Shown: positions 10,505-23,270, counted from the first letter of the stretch. The stretch: 64,000 nucleotides of DNA from Crotalaria pallida (GCA_037953625.1 CM075651.1:126260501-126324500); one strand, 5' to 3'. A program made the numbers and translations. The notes: generated from the letters alone by a model not told the origin.

Positions 10505-12070
10505 TCAGGTCCCGCTTTTCTGGCCGTTAGGGCCGATGTCTGATCCTCGGGGCGCGAGGTGATCAGACTCAGAAGACCCGGGTTGCTTTGCTTTCTTGTC
10601 ATGGTCGGCTGGCTCTTTCATCGCTATCTTCTTCGGACCAGGAGCGTCTTGTCGAATTTCCTTGTTATGGTCCTCCGAGGTGAGCTGATAGGAAAGGCTG
10701 CTGAGATTGTTGGTAATGTTGAAAAGTGAGGGCATTTCCATCTTGAAGCACCCGAGCTTGGGGGTCTGAAAAGCTCGGCTGAAGACATGGGCAAGAAGGT
10801 CACCTCGGCCCTCAACTCGGAGGTGTACCGAACGGAGGGCGGGGTTAGTGAAAAGTAGATGAAAGAGAAAATTCTCCCCGTGCAGGGAGTAGGAGAGGAC
10901 TGAAAGGGAGAAAAGACTTCCTTTGACTGCATTTTGGATTTTTTGGAGGGGTTTGTCATTCATGATAGCATCTTTGCTTGGGGGAGAGGTGAAGGGGGGA
11001 ATTATCACCCGCTCTTCATGAGGAGAGGACATATGAATATCTCGTTCAGACTGGAATTCGGCCAATAAGACTCTTCCCTTGGACAGTGTCGGATCGGTGA
11101 ACTCTTTTTGCTTCTTTTTTCCCTCCCGTAGGCTCGCATTGTAGCAGAGTCGGGCCTTCACTTGGTCAGCTTTTACCGTAACAACCTTATCATCAGATCC
11201 GACAAACTTCATTGCCAAGTGCACTGTTGAGACTACTGCCCCGAAAGCTTGTAGGCAAGTTCGTCCCAGTATTACATTGTACGGGGAGTCGGAGTCAACC
11301 ACCAGAAATTTGATGATCTCCGTTTGGGCCGAAGGCTGGTTGCCTAGGGTCACCGGGAGATGAATGGCTCCCAGGGGGCGGATTGCCTCACCTGTGAAGC
11401 TGATGAGATTACCTTCAAATCCTACGAGGTCGGCAGACCTCAACTTCAAAGCTTGGAAAGTATGCAGAAAGAGAATGTCGGCCGAGCTCCCTTGGTCAAC
11501 GAAGACTCGGGCGACCTCAAAATTGCCAATTAACGCCGTAATCACCATAGGATCGTTGTGATCTGGGATGACGTTTTCCATATCCTGGTCGGAAAAGATA
11601 ATGGGAACATTCCGAGAAGACTTTTTGCAGACGGGTTTGTGATGAATTGCCAAAACCTGGTTGATGTATCTTTTCCTTCCCGCCCTCATCTCACCGCCGC
11701 CAGCGAAACCTCCCGAGATGGTTTCTACTTGGAAATTTTCTGGCGAATTATCCAGGTCTTGAACCACGACCATGTTTACCCGTGGTGGCTCATCTTCCTT
11801 CTTCTCTGGGGACGGGTCAGCTTTAGCTTTTCCTTTATCATTGTCCGGGCTGCGAGACCTTCTCTGACCTCGTCTCTTCACTGCCTCTTGGACATATTGT
11901 TGTAGCTTGCCTCTTCTTACCATATCCTCAATGACATCCCGGAGCCATGTGCATTGATTGGCATGGTGGCCATACCCGTCATGAAAATTGCAGTATTTGG
12001 ACTTGTCTCTGACATAGTTTTGATTTCTAAGAAAGGGGGGGCGGGGTACACTCCTAAGTTCGGTCTGCAT
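10505..12070 (-). CDS. Tat-like gag C-terminus and aspartic protease, no RT
   Basis: The frame is 521 codons. Residues 27-40 form a Cys-His zinc-binding motif (C27, H30, H35/H36, C40), as in Tat gag. Residues about 165-300 are a retroviral-type aspartic protease with active-site D192 in VDQGSSADILF; the usual second residue T is replaced by Q. The late motif is ILGRTCLQAFGAV. The last 200 residues show no RT motif and do not resemble the usual protease-RT linker, so pol was probably deleted and the end replaced. The upstream gag is in other frames, so this piece is not joined to it without frameshifts. Confidence 0.75.
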   Translation of the reverse strand: MQTELRSVPRPPFLRNQNYVRDKSKYCNFHDGYGHHANQCTWLRDVIEDMVRRGKLQQYVQEAVKRRGQRRSRSPDNDKGKAKADPSPEKKEDEPPRVNMVVVQDLDNSPENFQVETISGGFAGGGEMRAGRKRYINQVLAIHHKPVCKKSSRNVPIIFSDQDMENVIPDHNDPMVITALIGNFEVARVFVDQGSSADILFLHTFQALKLRSADLVGFEGNLISFTGEAIRPLGAIHLPVTLGNQPSAQTEIIKFLVVDSDSPYNVILGRTCLQAFGAVVSTVHLAMKFVGSDDKVVTVKADQVKARLCYNASLREGKKKQKEFTDPTLSKGRVLLAEFQSERDIHMSSPHEERVIIPPFTSPPSKDAIMNDKPLQKIQNAVKGSLFSLSVLSYSLHGENFLFHLLFTNPALRSVHLRVEGRGDLLAHVFSRAFQTPKLGCFKMEMPSLFNITNNLSSLSYQLTSEDHNKEIRQDAPGPKKIAMKEPADHDKKAKQPGSSESDHLAPRGSDIGPNGQKSGT

Positions 12071-13311
12071 GGTCTCTCTCCAGACTTGAGACCGCGGGAC
12101 CGTCAGGGGGGGGGGGTGTAAGAGTCATATTTAGTGATGTATGGACGTCGGCGGTCCTCTTGTTGAGAGCGACCTCGGTCTCCCTGATCTGCTCTTCCTC
12201 CTCTTTCATCCCTATTGCCGCGAGGACGACCTCGGGGCGGGGCATTCTGCGAGGTGGCCTGAGCGTTTTCCAGCCTGCTCGACTGTCCCTTGCTGAATTC
12301 TTCAAGATTGATGTACTTGTTTTATCTTTGTCTCAGTTCGGCCATGTCCCTTGGTGGTTTTCCAATAAGTGAATCTTTGAAGCCTCCTTCGGCCAATCCC
12401 TGGGTCAAAAGGAGGACGGCCACCTCGGGAGACAGATTTGGGACCGAACTGGACTCGCTGTGAAACATGTGCAAGTATGCACGTAAGGATTTGTCTGGCT
12501 TCTGGGTCACTGTCGCCAGCGTGTGGTCCGATCTGGGTTGCACACAGCTAGCAGTGTATCTGTTGAGGAAGACGCGCTTCATTTCTGCCCAGTTGTTGAT
12601 AGAGTTTTTGGGAAGCGTTGAATACCACCGAAGGACTAGGGCCTGGAGGGTCATGGAGAAAGCTCGGCATTTGAGCCGATCTCCTCCTCCGTGAAAGTTC
12701 ACGGCTCCCTCGTAGGAAAGGACGTGTTCCTGAGGGTCTGTAAGGCCATTGTATCTGGGGATGTTACTGGGCCCTAGGTACCCAGGTGGTGGTTCATAGG
12801 CCATGACGGCAGGAGTGAAGGGATGCCCAGGGTGGGAATCATCCAGCTCAGGTTGCTGCTGGTTGGGGGGTGGTGTAAGTTGTGTGACGGTCGTGTGTGG
12901 TGTTGCAAAGGTTTGTGGAGTTAACGGAGGTTGTGGTGGAAGAAGTGGTGGAGGGGTGGTGGAGGGAACTCGTTTGGGGCTGGAGCTTGAATAGCAGCTC
13001 GTTCAGCTAAACGTTGCATGGCAACTTGTTGGAGATCTGCAATAGCTTTACCTTGTTGCTCTACGATTCTCATCTGCTGTCTCATTAAGGATAAGAGTTC
13101 AGCATCCCGAGAGAGCGTAGACTGTCGAGAGTGGGAACGGTGTGTTGTACTGACTAAGTGAGCATGTTCGCCGCGGTGGCGGTGCTGTTCAGTGTTGGTT
13201 TCTCCGAGCTCAGAGCGTAGCTGCACGCGCCGACCTCCGCCAGGAAGCTGGGTTGGATTTGCGGTGTCTCCCGTGTGGATGGTGTAGGGTCCACTGTGGG
13301 TATGGGTGAAT

Positions 13312-13388
13312 TCTGGTGGAGGAGGTGGCGGTGGAAACGGAGGTGATGGTGGGGGAGGAGGTGGAGGTGGTGGAGGGGGTGGTGGTGA
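13312..13388 (-). repeat. GGT/GGA minisatellite coding a proline run in gag
   Basis: The plus strand is an almost pure run of GGT, GGA and GGG triplets. On the coding strand these are proline codons in the gag N-terminus. The plus strand could form G-quadruplexes. Confidence 0.8.
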
Positions 13389-13532
13389 GGACCTCGCTGC
13401 CCTATTGGCTTCCAGGTGCAGGCGCAGGTCCTCAGTCGACGGCACCCTTCTTGGACGCCCCCTCCTCCTCCTCTGGACTGGCTGTTCTTCAGACATGGTA
13501 AAATCTTCTGGGTGGGGTTGAAGTTTATCTCT

Positions 13533-13549
13533 CCCCACAGACGGCGCCA
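13533..13549 (-). promoter_or_regulatory. Primer binding site of the Tat-like element
   Basis: TGGCGCCGTCTGTGGGG on the minus strand directly follows the end of the 5' LTR. Confidence 0.8.
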
Positions 13550-14110
13550 TGTGATGTCCTAGACGGTGAGGACCTCCAAGAGTAGGAGAAGACCTCCGAA
13601 GGTGCCTCTGTCTAGGGTTGATATGTGATGTTTAGTGGGAGTCCTCAGGTGGCCAAGGGAAAGAGTCAGGAAGTAACCCTCATCACTGGTGTGTGAAGGT
13701 GACAATTAGGGTTAAAGGACATACCTGAGCCCCATGTAGTACGGAGCTACTTATAGGGGGAGCTGGTTGCCCTAATGGGCTTGCTTTAGGCCCAAGTAGG
13801 GCCAGTTTGTACTAAGCTAGGAGTGGATAGGCTGTCCTTGCGGATAAGGTAGTGAGCTGTCCTTGTGGATAAGGTAGTGAGCTGTCCTTGTGGATAAGGA
13901 AGGGGGACGTCATCATGTCCTAGGTGTCGGACTTGGGAAGGTGTCGGACCCAGACGTCGGACCTGAGCGGGAACACGAGGTCAGCCTGTATCTGGCGTCT
14001 GTTCGGCCGTTGAGCATTGAGCTCGGCCAAGCGCTCAGAAGGCTTCCTGAAGGGTCCTCAGGACTTTGGCGAGGTAGTCTAAGGACCTCAGCTAGGCCGA
14101 GTCCACCACA
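13550..14110 (-). repeat. 5' LTR of the Tat-like element
   Basis: This 561-bp LTR contains a minus-strand TATA box (CCTATAAGTA, 13748-13757) and three 25-bp tandem units at 13831-13900, matching those of the 3' LTR. Confidence 0.92.
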
Positions 14111-14115
14111 CTATT

Positions 14116-16389
14116 AATGGTGACAATTTCTTAAAGCAATCGAGGGACTTGTATTCATTCTTCATCTCCAATTTGTAATGTCTAACTCTTGCTTCAACTG
14201 TGTGCAAATTCCACAAAATGAAGAATACACATCGAACCAAGATGTGAATAATCATGTCTAATAATGCTAAGGATTTCAAGTATTGCTAGAGAGTTTAAAG
14301 AGTAAATACATCATTGGAATTTGAACACACACTAGCACTTATCATTATGCAACTCCAACCATTTGGGTTGATTATCTTATTGAATTAATAAAATTTTTAT
14401 TAAAAAAAAAATTGTTGTTTTCACCGAGTATTGTACTTGGGATCCCACGGGTCATTCCAATTGCACCAGGTTATTGTGCCTTTATTGATGAAATCAATAT
14501 TTGATATCATTTTATTAAATTGGATAATTTCACAATTATATCGACAATTTCTAATTTTAATGCAAATATTTCTTTAGTAGTGGTAATCATTATTTGATGT
14601 ATGTGTCATAAATTATTAGCACATTTATTTTTATGATGCAAAGATCAGTCAAATAAGTATGATTTTACTTTGAGAAAAAATAATTTTCTTTATTTTGCGT
14701 TATATATTTAATAGCGTTTCTTGTCAATTATTATTGAACGTTATATTGAAACATGAAAATATTAATGTTTTTCATGAAGTAAATTAATATGATTTATATA
14801 TTCTATCATTAACAATTTGACATTAAAATAGAGCTTTATTTGATATAATTTTTGTTATTGTTCCCTAATGATCTCTCTATGAGTTGTTTTGAAAGTTATA
14901 CAAGGAAGATTATGCTTCATCAAGTTGACTCATATCTTATGTCGGCTTCTATTTTCTTGGCTCTACACACATGTTGAGTAGTACTTTTTTCGAGGTTAGT
15001 TATAAAATTTTTAAGCTATTGTCATATTAAGAATATGAATAAGTGGAGAAATTTATTCTAAATGAGTTCGTGTGTCTTGTCGTTTTGTTTTTGAATATGA
15101 AATTTTAAGAATGCGACAATCTCACAACATGAAATTTATGTGTTTCTCTATTGACATGTTTTAAAACTATTAGTGATGAAAAATTATAATATTTTTTTAT
15201 TGAAAATGATTACTGTCATTATGATAAAGAGAAAAATTTGCCAATATAATTATGGATATACTTGCGCATTTGTTTATACCATTGAGTGACGTCAATACTT
15301 GTTTGAATATGATATTATTGAAAGATATTGATTTCATATGTTTTTTTTGGAGAGCTTTGATGCTTTTTAGTTTTAGCAAGTAAAACTATGCAAGATCTCA
15401 TATGATCTTGTTTTGAATTCTATTTTCAATATAAATATTTTTTTTTAATATTTCCAAAAATTAAGTCTCCGCTTAATTAGATTGGATTATACGAACCACA
15501 TAAATAATTGATCACAAGTATACATAATATATTTTTTATAACAAAAGTTTAAGGATATAAAATATTAAAATAGCATATCCTATTTTTTTTTATTGAGGTT
15601 AACAATTTGTTATAATGTAGTGGATCATGAATAAATATACCAAGTTTCAAAGGTATATGCTAAATTTTTATTTTCAAAATAGTTTAGTATATTTTATCAA
15701 AATTAAATTGTTCAAATATTTATTTAATGTTTTAATTTCTTCTTGATGTTATTGATTATATTTCATGATTGTGAGTAAATTTATTATTTGGAAGAAAATA
15801 TCATGGTCAATCTTAAAAGTTCAATGAACTTGATGATAACAAATTTTAGTCTCATATTTTTTAATCTTTTATACAAGTATGTGTCTATAATAGACTCAAT
15901 TAAAAAATAAAAATCAAAACATAGTTTATGATGTAACCTTTTCATACTTGTTTTACATTAATTTGCAATATTAACTTTGATAGAGTATTTTTATGGCGGA
16001 AATAGTATGTTTTAAATGTTTTACAAAATGTTTCTTCTATACTCTACTAGTTATACAAAAATTTTCTTCTATTTAGTATTACTAGAAGCCATTGTTAACA
16101 CTATATTCGAGTACGATGATAATTTAGAGCTCTAAAAGAGTTGTTATCCAGAGGTATTGTAAAATTTTTCAGTTTACACGTATATAGTACAATTGGAATA
16201 CCTCATATCGTAAAATCAAAAGTTTATAAACTAGAAGTTTATAAATTATAATATTTTTTTTTTGTTTGGCTTGACTGGTTAGACCATCCCAGATCAACTA
16301 TATGTTGCGGAAGAAAAAAAACTAAAATTTATGTTGATATCCAATGAAGAAACCGAAGTTTCTTCAATCTGATTATCTCAATGTGCTAA
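14116..16389. other. Degraded copia internal region
   Basis: This is AT-rich sequence that belongs to the interrupted copia element. I find no recognisable gag or protease and no credible long frame. Confidence 0.6.
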
Positions 16390-18715
16390 TAATTGTTCCC
16401 ATAGAAAGTTTATTCGGTCATCACCATAAAATTTGGAATGAATACAAGGTGATATTTATGTGTCATTACTTCCATCATGTGAATCATTTAGGTATTTTAT
16501 ATTTTTAATTGATGCATCAACTGAATGGTCACATGATTCTTCATTGGCAATTCGCAACCAGAAGTTTGGGAGATTACTTGTGCAATTGTATCAATCAAAA
16601 TCTTGTTATTAACTATTGTATGTCTATTGCCATCACTAATTGGGAACATGTATGACACTGATTCGCATCAAGCTATTAAAATTATCATGAGTTTCCCCTT
16701 TTACAAATGGTTTTTGGTCAGAAACCTAATATTTCCCATCTAAGAACTTTTGGATGTGCGGTATATTTTCCACCACAACGCACTAAGATGGGACCTCAAA
16801 GAAGGTTGAGAATATATGTTGGATATGAATCTTCATCCATGATAAAATAACTCAAACCAACAATAAGAGAGTCATTCATGGATGGATTTTCGATCATCGC
16901 TTTGATGAATTTGTTCCCAACATTAGGGGGAGAAAATAAGCAGTTGGAAAAAGAAATAATTTCGAAAGGGTTATCATTATATTATCTTGATCCTCGAACA
17001 AAACGATTTGAACTTAAGTTCAAAAGATAATTCATTTGCAAAATCTAGATAACCAATTGCCAGGCGCATTTACTGACCTAAAAAGAGTGACTAAGTCACA
17101 TATTCCAGCTGCTAATGCTCCAATGAAATTGATGTTCCTCTTGGACAAATTAAAATAGCAAATGAGTATGAGGCACGCCTGAAGCGTGATAGATCCATCG
17201 GTTCCAAAATAAAAAATATATATATATAAAAAATCCTCGAAAAAGAAAAGGAGCAAAGAAATAAGATGGTCAATTCGAGGATGTAGAGACTTCTGAAGAG
17301 TCCTTAGACATAATTAATAGTTCAGTTCAAGAAGAAACTCAGGTACCTGAAAAGTGTGAAAACAAAGAGATCTCAATAAATTATGTCATCACTGAAATAC
17401 AATGGAACCGAAATGAAGTCAACGTTGACGATGCTTTTACATATGATATAGCGCTTAAATGATATAAGATGAGGATCATGCATCAAAGTCTATTAAGGAA
17501 TATAGACAAAGAAATGATTAGCCAAAATGGAAAGACACAATTGAGCCATAATTGAATTCGCTTGAAAAGCAACAGATATTTGGACCTATAGTCCGTACAC
17601 CTAAAGGTGTAAAGTTAGATGAATTCAAATGTGTTTTTGTACATAAGAGAAATTGTAAAGAAGAAATTATGAGATATAAAGTAAGATTGATTGCCCAAAG
17701 AATTTCACAAAGACCTGACATTGATTATGAGGAATAATACTTCCCTGTGGTGGATGCAAGTATTTTTTTGATACTTGATTAGTCTGGCAATATATAAAGG
17801 ATTCAAATTGTGTCAAATGATTTTATAGCAGATTTTTATGGCTAACTTGATTAATAACATATATATGAATACCCCTTAAGGACTCAATATGCTCGAAGCA
17901 TATGCTTGAACTATTTAATATGGTTGAACCATATCCATGAATAATTAAAATGTTTGAAGCATAAAGTGTAATATGTCGACACATGCACTTTTGAACTTAT
18001 AGTTCAAACTCCAAGAGATTTTTAATAGACTCGAAGTTATAATTCTAGCAAACATAAAATGCATTATATGTTTGCAGCCATTATCATGGTTCATTCGAGA
18101 ATGATATCATTATATCAATATGAGAAATTTCAGAAGAATTAAGGATATTGATATATACATGTATATATCTATTTAGATTTAGCTAATAATTTATGTTTTT
18201 TAGTTATTTATTGTTTGACTTATATATGTGATGTCATGTCATGCAATCATGGATATGTTTATTGTTTAAGAATACTTATATGATTATGGTTCATGTTATG
18301 TGTGCCTATCAAGTCGGGGAAAACAACTTCTAAAGTGAGTTGCTTTGATAAATAACAACTAATTTATATGTTAATCTCTATTAGATCGTTAAATGTCATA
18401 CGTAACTTAATATGTCATCTGATATTAATTTATTAGCAAGATATTGTTATTCATTCACAGGAAGATGTTTGAATGAAGCTAAACACACATTTTAGTATGA
18501 TAAATTGAATATTGTTAGAATTCCTGATGAAGAGCTTCCAAATGTTGTATATTGCTTAAAGAAAGAATTTGAAACAAAAGATTTGGAAAGAACAAAATTT
18601 TGTTTTGAATTACAAATGGAATATGTAATGAAATTTTGGTACATCATGAAACCTATCCTGCGAAGGTAATAGTGAAATATCTCAGAGATAATTGTTCGCA
18701 TCAGGAGGAGATATA
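16390..18715 (+). pseudogene. Copia integrase and reverse transcriptase remnants
   Basis: Fragments occur in the normal copia order. The integrase core at about 16440-16600 reads as FRYFIFLIDAST and EWSH. The later integrase part at 16700-16860 reads as FGQKPNISHLRTFGCAVYF and RLRIYVGYES. The RT start at 17552-17737 has IVRTPKGVK and RPDIDYEE. A later RT piece at 18490-18690 has VVYCLKKEFETKDLERTKF. Stops and frameshifts occur throughout, and parts of RT and all of RNase H are unrecognisable. This supports a long-dead copia element on the plus strand. Confidence 0.75.
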
Positions 18716-18864
18716 AATACGCACTGCACTCTTTTTCCCTTAGTCACGGTTTTTTCCCGATGAGTTTTCCTGGCAAGGTTTTTAATGAGGCAGCATCCAA
18801 TTGCGTAAGAAGATTTGTGTACTCTTTTCCTTCGCTAATTTTTCTAATAGTCATCCAAGGGGAG

Positions 18865-19111
18865 TGTTATAAACAATTCATATCCATCTAATTAGTAGAT
18901 GACTATCTATTGGATTGTATTTATATCTAGTTGATACCATTCCATATTAGGGTGGATTGTGTTTATATTTAGCTGATACCACTCCATATTAGAGTTTCCT
19001 ATCTCCCTATAAATAGGACTCAACTATGATGTAAAATGTACATTGAATATATCACAATATATTGTTTCCTCTCTTCTTCTCTTCTTCCTTATTTTCATAC
19101 GTTTCATAACA
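18865..19111 (+). repeat. Right LTR of the copia element
   Basis: This 247-bp LTR has the same ends, the same TATAAATA (19008-19015) and the same internal 42-bp repeat as the left LTR. Confidence 0.92.
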
Positions 19112-19116
19112 AATTT

Positions 19117-19624
19117 TTTTTTCTTTAACACTTTCAATTGTAATAATTATAAATGGGTTGATGAGATATTTATTAGTGAGATTATAATCCCGTCTATCTG
19201 GTGTAGCTATTACCATTGCTTAACAAAAATTATTGCTACCCATTCAAAATAGAGTTATGATAAATAGACTTATAAAATCAACCTATAAACAAGCCTACAC
19301 CATAAAAAATTGACATGTATCACTTATTAACCAATCAATAATAAGCAAGTGACATATGTCACTTCTTTTATGGTGTAGGCTTGTTTGTAGGTTGATTTTG
19401 TAATTCTAATAATCATTTTTCTTCAAAATAAAAATGTATGCTTGATTCATTTCATTAATCTAGTAAGTATAACTAAAAATCTATTTCATTTGGGAATATT
19501 TTATATGTCGATGACTATTTATTTATTATTTTTATTTTGCTTAATTTTATATTTGAACATTTTAGAGAAAGTGTTTTTTTATTTCATTAAGGATATTTTC
19601 TGGTCAATAGTTGACGACTACTCT
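19117..19624. repeat. Tandem duplication unit 1, right part
   Basis: This continues unit 1 beyond the copia insertion and matches 26556-27054. It contains a MITE at 19274-19399. No gene is seen. Confidence 0.9.
19274..19399. mobile_element. Small MITE with about 30-bp inverted ends, unit 1 copy
   Basis: The ends are AAAATCAACCTA and TAGGTTGATTTT, extending inward through CAAGCCTACACCAT and ATGGTGTAGGCTTG. The element is 126 bp. The same element is at 26713-26839 in unit 2, so it predates the duplication. Confidence 0.75.
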
Positions 19625-21424
19625 TTGAGGCTCAGAGATAATGGAAGTGAGTTTTGCCTCTACGAATAAAGCTTTTCCATACACACACCATGGATTAAAC
19701 CCGTGATATACATCATACCTAAGAAACTGAATCATCTAGCTACTAAATGTGATGGGTCATGTTAAGTGGTTTAAATCTACCTATATCCAACACTAAATTG
19801 ATGTAATTAAATAATAATTGGTCCCTCAAGATTATCAGAAGTACTAATTTGATTCTTTAAATATGAAAATCTTGAGGGATCAAGTTGATACATTAAAAAA
19901 TTTGGGGACAAGTTGGTACATCCAAAAATTTTGAGGGACCAAGTTTGTATTTACACGTTTTTAGGGACTAAATAGGTACACTAAAAAACATCAAGGACAA
20001 AGTTGGTACTTCACTCTTATTTTTAAATACACATTTTCTATTAAAAAGCTAAGTATTTTTGAAACAAAATTGTTTGAATAATATGAAATAAATTATGACT
20101 TTTTATAAAATGATAATTTTTAAATAATTGATTTTTATAATAAATCATTAATTAAAAAGTTTTAAATAAAAGTGTATATCATTTTCCCTTTTTTTATAAA
20201 AATAATAATGTTCATTTGAAAAATGCTTTTTTTTCCTTCTTTATAACTATCAACATTCGTTGTTTCATACATAAAATATTAAAGTATTTATAAATATACA
20301 TTTTTTACAAGAAGATAATTTTTTCTTTAAATAATGGTTTTTATAAGGAAACTATTTTTTATGATAATTTATTTAATTTGCTAAAAATAATAATTTATTT
20401 TCAGAATAAATTTTAAATTGTTAGTAAATTTAGATTACTTTCTAAAACGAGCATGATACTATGTTTTTTTTTACGATGAACGAACTTTCTAACAAGATCA
20501 CTATTACTAAAATAGTGCATTATCTTTTATGTATTTTTATATAAGCTTAAAATTCCATAAAAAATATTCAACAATATGCAAAACAATAAACATGTTATGA
20601 TGTCTTTATAAGTTAAGAATATTTTAGATTCCTGCCTATATTCGGTTACTATTGTCTATTACTTAATTGTAACATCCCGATTTCTTAATCTAAGCTTAAT
20701 TAGGAAAAGTCTAAGTTAAGCTAATGAAAATCAGAAGAGTAAGCTGGAATATAGTGAAGTATTCGTGGCCAAAGTGTGTGTAGGAGTTGAGGAGTATGCA
20801 ATGAAGCTAGAAACCATCAGTACATAAAGATCTTTTGGTGTAATCAATTACCGTGGGGTGTTAATCGATTACAATCATTCTGTGAGGCAGTTAAGCCTTA
20901 GCAAAGAACAAGCGGGTTTAAGTGTAGCGACTCGGACCTCGGTCCGACCAAATTCTATCTTAGCCGACCAAAAAGAGGTTCAGAGTCATAAACCGACCTT
21001 ATTCCGGACTATCATCCCTCATCCGACCAATGAACAACGTCCAGAGTCACAAGCCGAGCTCATAACGCTTCTCACACGTCAGCAGTAACCAGCTAATCAC
21101 AACGAATGGCTTCGATTCAGTCGATCACAAGCAGCGAGCATCAGACTGTTTAGGTTACCCGTAAACATGGGATGAGCTCGAATCACCGAGCCGAGCTCAT
21201 CAGTAGAACCGAGTTGTAGCACTGGGCTCATACTAACTGAACAAACATTTAATGTCATAAGACGACGCCATTTCGACCAACATCTACGTTGGTCTAGTAT
21301 CAGCCGAGCATAAGAAGTAATCCGACCTCTCGCTTCTAAACTACTCCGAACCGAGTAATCAGCTAGGAGTGCATAATTGCCGAAGAATCCGAGCTGAACT
21401 CGTGTGCACTGAGTATCTAGCGTC

Positions 21425-21620
21425 GAGTTCCTCAAGACCGAGCTCATGATGACCGAACCCATTAGTATAACCGAGCTCATTATCAACGAGCCCATCGTAA
21501 CCAAGCCCGTCTACCTATCCGAGCTCATCACAGCGAGCTCGTCAGTATAACTGAGCTCATTAGTATATCCGAGCTCATCTATGTATCCGAGTTTATCTAT
21601 AGATCCGAGCTCAGGTAAGC
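21425..21620. repeat. Degenerate 16-19-bp repeat around CCGAGCTCAT in the solo LTR
   Basis: At least ten units of the form CCGAGCTCATYAGTATA follow each other with small length changes. Looser copies extend to 21170 and 21660. Most units contain the palindrome GAGCTC. Confidence 0.75.
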
Positions 21621-23084
21621 CCAAGTGAATGATCCGAGTTCACAGGGGCCAAGCAGTTAGCTTTGACCTCTGTTGAACCGACCTCATCTTGTTGATAAAC
21701 CTTGTCAAGGAGCCGCCGACCATGTCCAAATGGCTCTCGGTCAGACCTCAGCAGTACCCTTTTTGGCCATAGAATTTTGCCTTGTGTAAACCGAGTATAA
21801 GTTTGGCCTTTTGTCGGCCACCAAGAGATTTCCCCAACCGACTTCCGATTAGCATCCTGTATCTCATGCCGAGTTTATAAGATCCGAGTAACTACCACCC
21901 AGCTCATGGTAACCGATCATCTGCCGAGCTGTTAGAGCAGTGCCTGTTAGAATAGTGCCTGTTAGAACCTTGCTGCTAGAACCGAGCTAGAGCCGAACAC
22001 CTATACTAAAGTAAATGGCCATCACAGCGAGTACCGCACTCAGGCGCCCCATTCTTACCGCCCAGGCGTACATACATCAGACTTTGGTTCCTGTGCAGTC
22101 ACCTTTACGTCAAACGTCCCTTTCAATCGTTGTCTATCCTTTTCAAAACACTGTTTGTGGCTTCCTCAAGAAGCCATCAATTTACAGCCACATATTCCCA
22201 AAGCTTCCAAGGGAAGCTTCCCACTAGAACCACATATTTACTTCCAAAGTGAAATAAAAGAAAAACAAAGGCCAACAATAGAAAAGACTCTTCCTCATTA
22301 TTCTTCTTCTTCCTCGTGAACCCCTTTCTCTCTCAAGCTTAAGAGTTCAAGAACTCACTCTACTCCATTTCCATCCTCACCATCGTTATCTTGTACTCAC
22401 AGACTCTACCCTTATTATTAACCTTCATCACGCCTTAACTATTATTAAGAACCGAAGATCAATCTCTCCACCTACCCACAAACTTCGAACTCCTCCTCAT
22501 CATTTTGAGGGTCTTGCTAAAGCATCAAAGAGGATTCAAGGGAGCCAAGGATTTGAGAAGTTCCAACACAAGGACAAGGCAAAAGCTCACCAGATTTCCT
22601 TATCTCATCTGGTTGAGGTAAGGAGTGAGTGTTACCTTAACTTAGGTTTGGGTTCCTAGTGTGTTCATAACGGGTGCTAAGAATGGGTGTTAATCTAGGA
22701 TGTCGGATATAGATTAAACCTAGGGAAAGAAATGAATAAATAAAAGAACCCATGAATATGTGTATGTTTGTTAAGTAGGAATATCTGTATGTTTGTTAAG
22801 CATGATTAAATATGTGCGAAATATGATGACTGTTGGTGCATATCTAATACTGTGTGAATAATACGTTAACCAACCATAAGTGGCCGAGATGGGGGAAAGA
22901 TGTAAAAAGATGGATAACAGACTTAATGAGGAGCAATAACCAAAGAACAGTAATTAAAATAGAAAGACGAGTGAACTGGTGAAAAGATAAATTAAATGAG
23001 CCGAGAGAAACCTCGGAGTGAATGAAAATGAATGAAGTGAATGGTTAATAAGTGAAGAGAACTTGCGGGTTGGCCATGTCTTGA

Positions 23085-23270
23085 AAGGCATTTGTCCAGG
23101 TGGTGTAAGATGTGCATGTGTGTGTAGCGTGCAATCGCAAGGGGGAATGTTTGCTTAGACTGAGAACCCGTGGTGTGATCCGGGTCTTGTAAGTCATTTT
23201 TCCGGGTGTAGTAAGTCGCGCATGTGTGTTGCGTGCATCGCAAGGGGGACTGTTTGCCTAGACCGCACTT
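23085..23270. repeat. 103-bp tandem duplication in the solo LTR
   Basis: Two diverged copies share GCATGTGTGT, GCGTGC and ATCGCAAGGGGGA, then CTGTTTGC or ATGTTTGC. The shared word GCAAGGGGG starts at 23137 and 23240. Confidence 0.75.

Larger units (their letters stand above)
12054..13550 (-). pseudogene. Tat-like gag, broken by frameshifts
   Basis: Three frames carry pieces in order. 13550-12921 is a basic N-terminus with RRRRGRPRR, then a long proline run and a Gln-rich helix. 12804-12322 is the gag domain proper, with NGLTDPQEH, LRWYSTLPKNSINNW and SLIGKPPRDMAELRQR. 12305-12054 is a linker. The protease frame 12070-10505 is in yet another phase. Frame breaks fall near 12920, 12310 and 12060-12110, where two G-runs (11 G at about 12108, 7 G at about 12034) make slippage easy. 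The first ATG overlaps the LTR/PBS junction; the Met at MSEEQPVQ is a likelier start. Confidence 0.75.
5456..14110 (-). mobile_element. Non-autonomous Ty3/gypsy Tat-like retrotransposon with an antisense gene
   Basis: The LTRs are 5456-6017 (3') and 13550-14110 (5'). The target duplication is CTATT at 5451-5455 and 14111-14115. On the minus strand the 5' LTR is followed by TGGCGCCGTCTGTGGGGA, a Tat/Athila-style PBS. Gag and protease follow on the minus strand (13550 down to 10505). RT, RNase H and integrase are absent: about 1.1 kb of non-coding sequence (9352-10504) separates protease from an antisense gene (7059-9351, plus strand). An antisense ORF near the 3' LTR is a known trait of some Tat-lineage elements such as Grande. 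The near-identical LTRs indicate a young insertion, younger than its copia host. Confidence 0.9.
4476..19111 (+). mobile_element. Degenerate Ty1/copia retrotransposon, split by a Tat-like element
   Basis: The LTRs are 4476-4728 and 18865-19111. Both start TGTTATAAAC and end CATAACA. They are flanked by the 5-bp target duplication AATTT at 4471-4475 and 19112-19116. The empty site is preserved in the second duplication unit at 26551-26555. A PBS-like CGTTATCAGCAC follows the left LTR, and a purine-rich CCAAGGGGAG precedes the right one. Without the nested Tat-like element (5456-14110) the element is about 6 kb, normal for copia. Gag is unrecognisable. Integrase and RT survive only as broken fragments. 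Insertion postdates the local duplication. Confidence 0.9.

Noticed and set aside
13306..13521. Plus-strand glycine-rich open frames
   Set aside because: They are the reverse strand of the gag proline run (GGT/GGA minisatellite).
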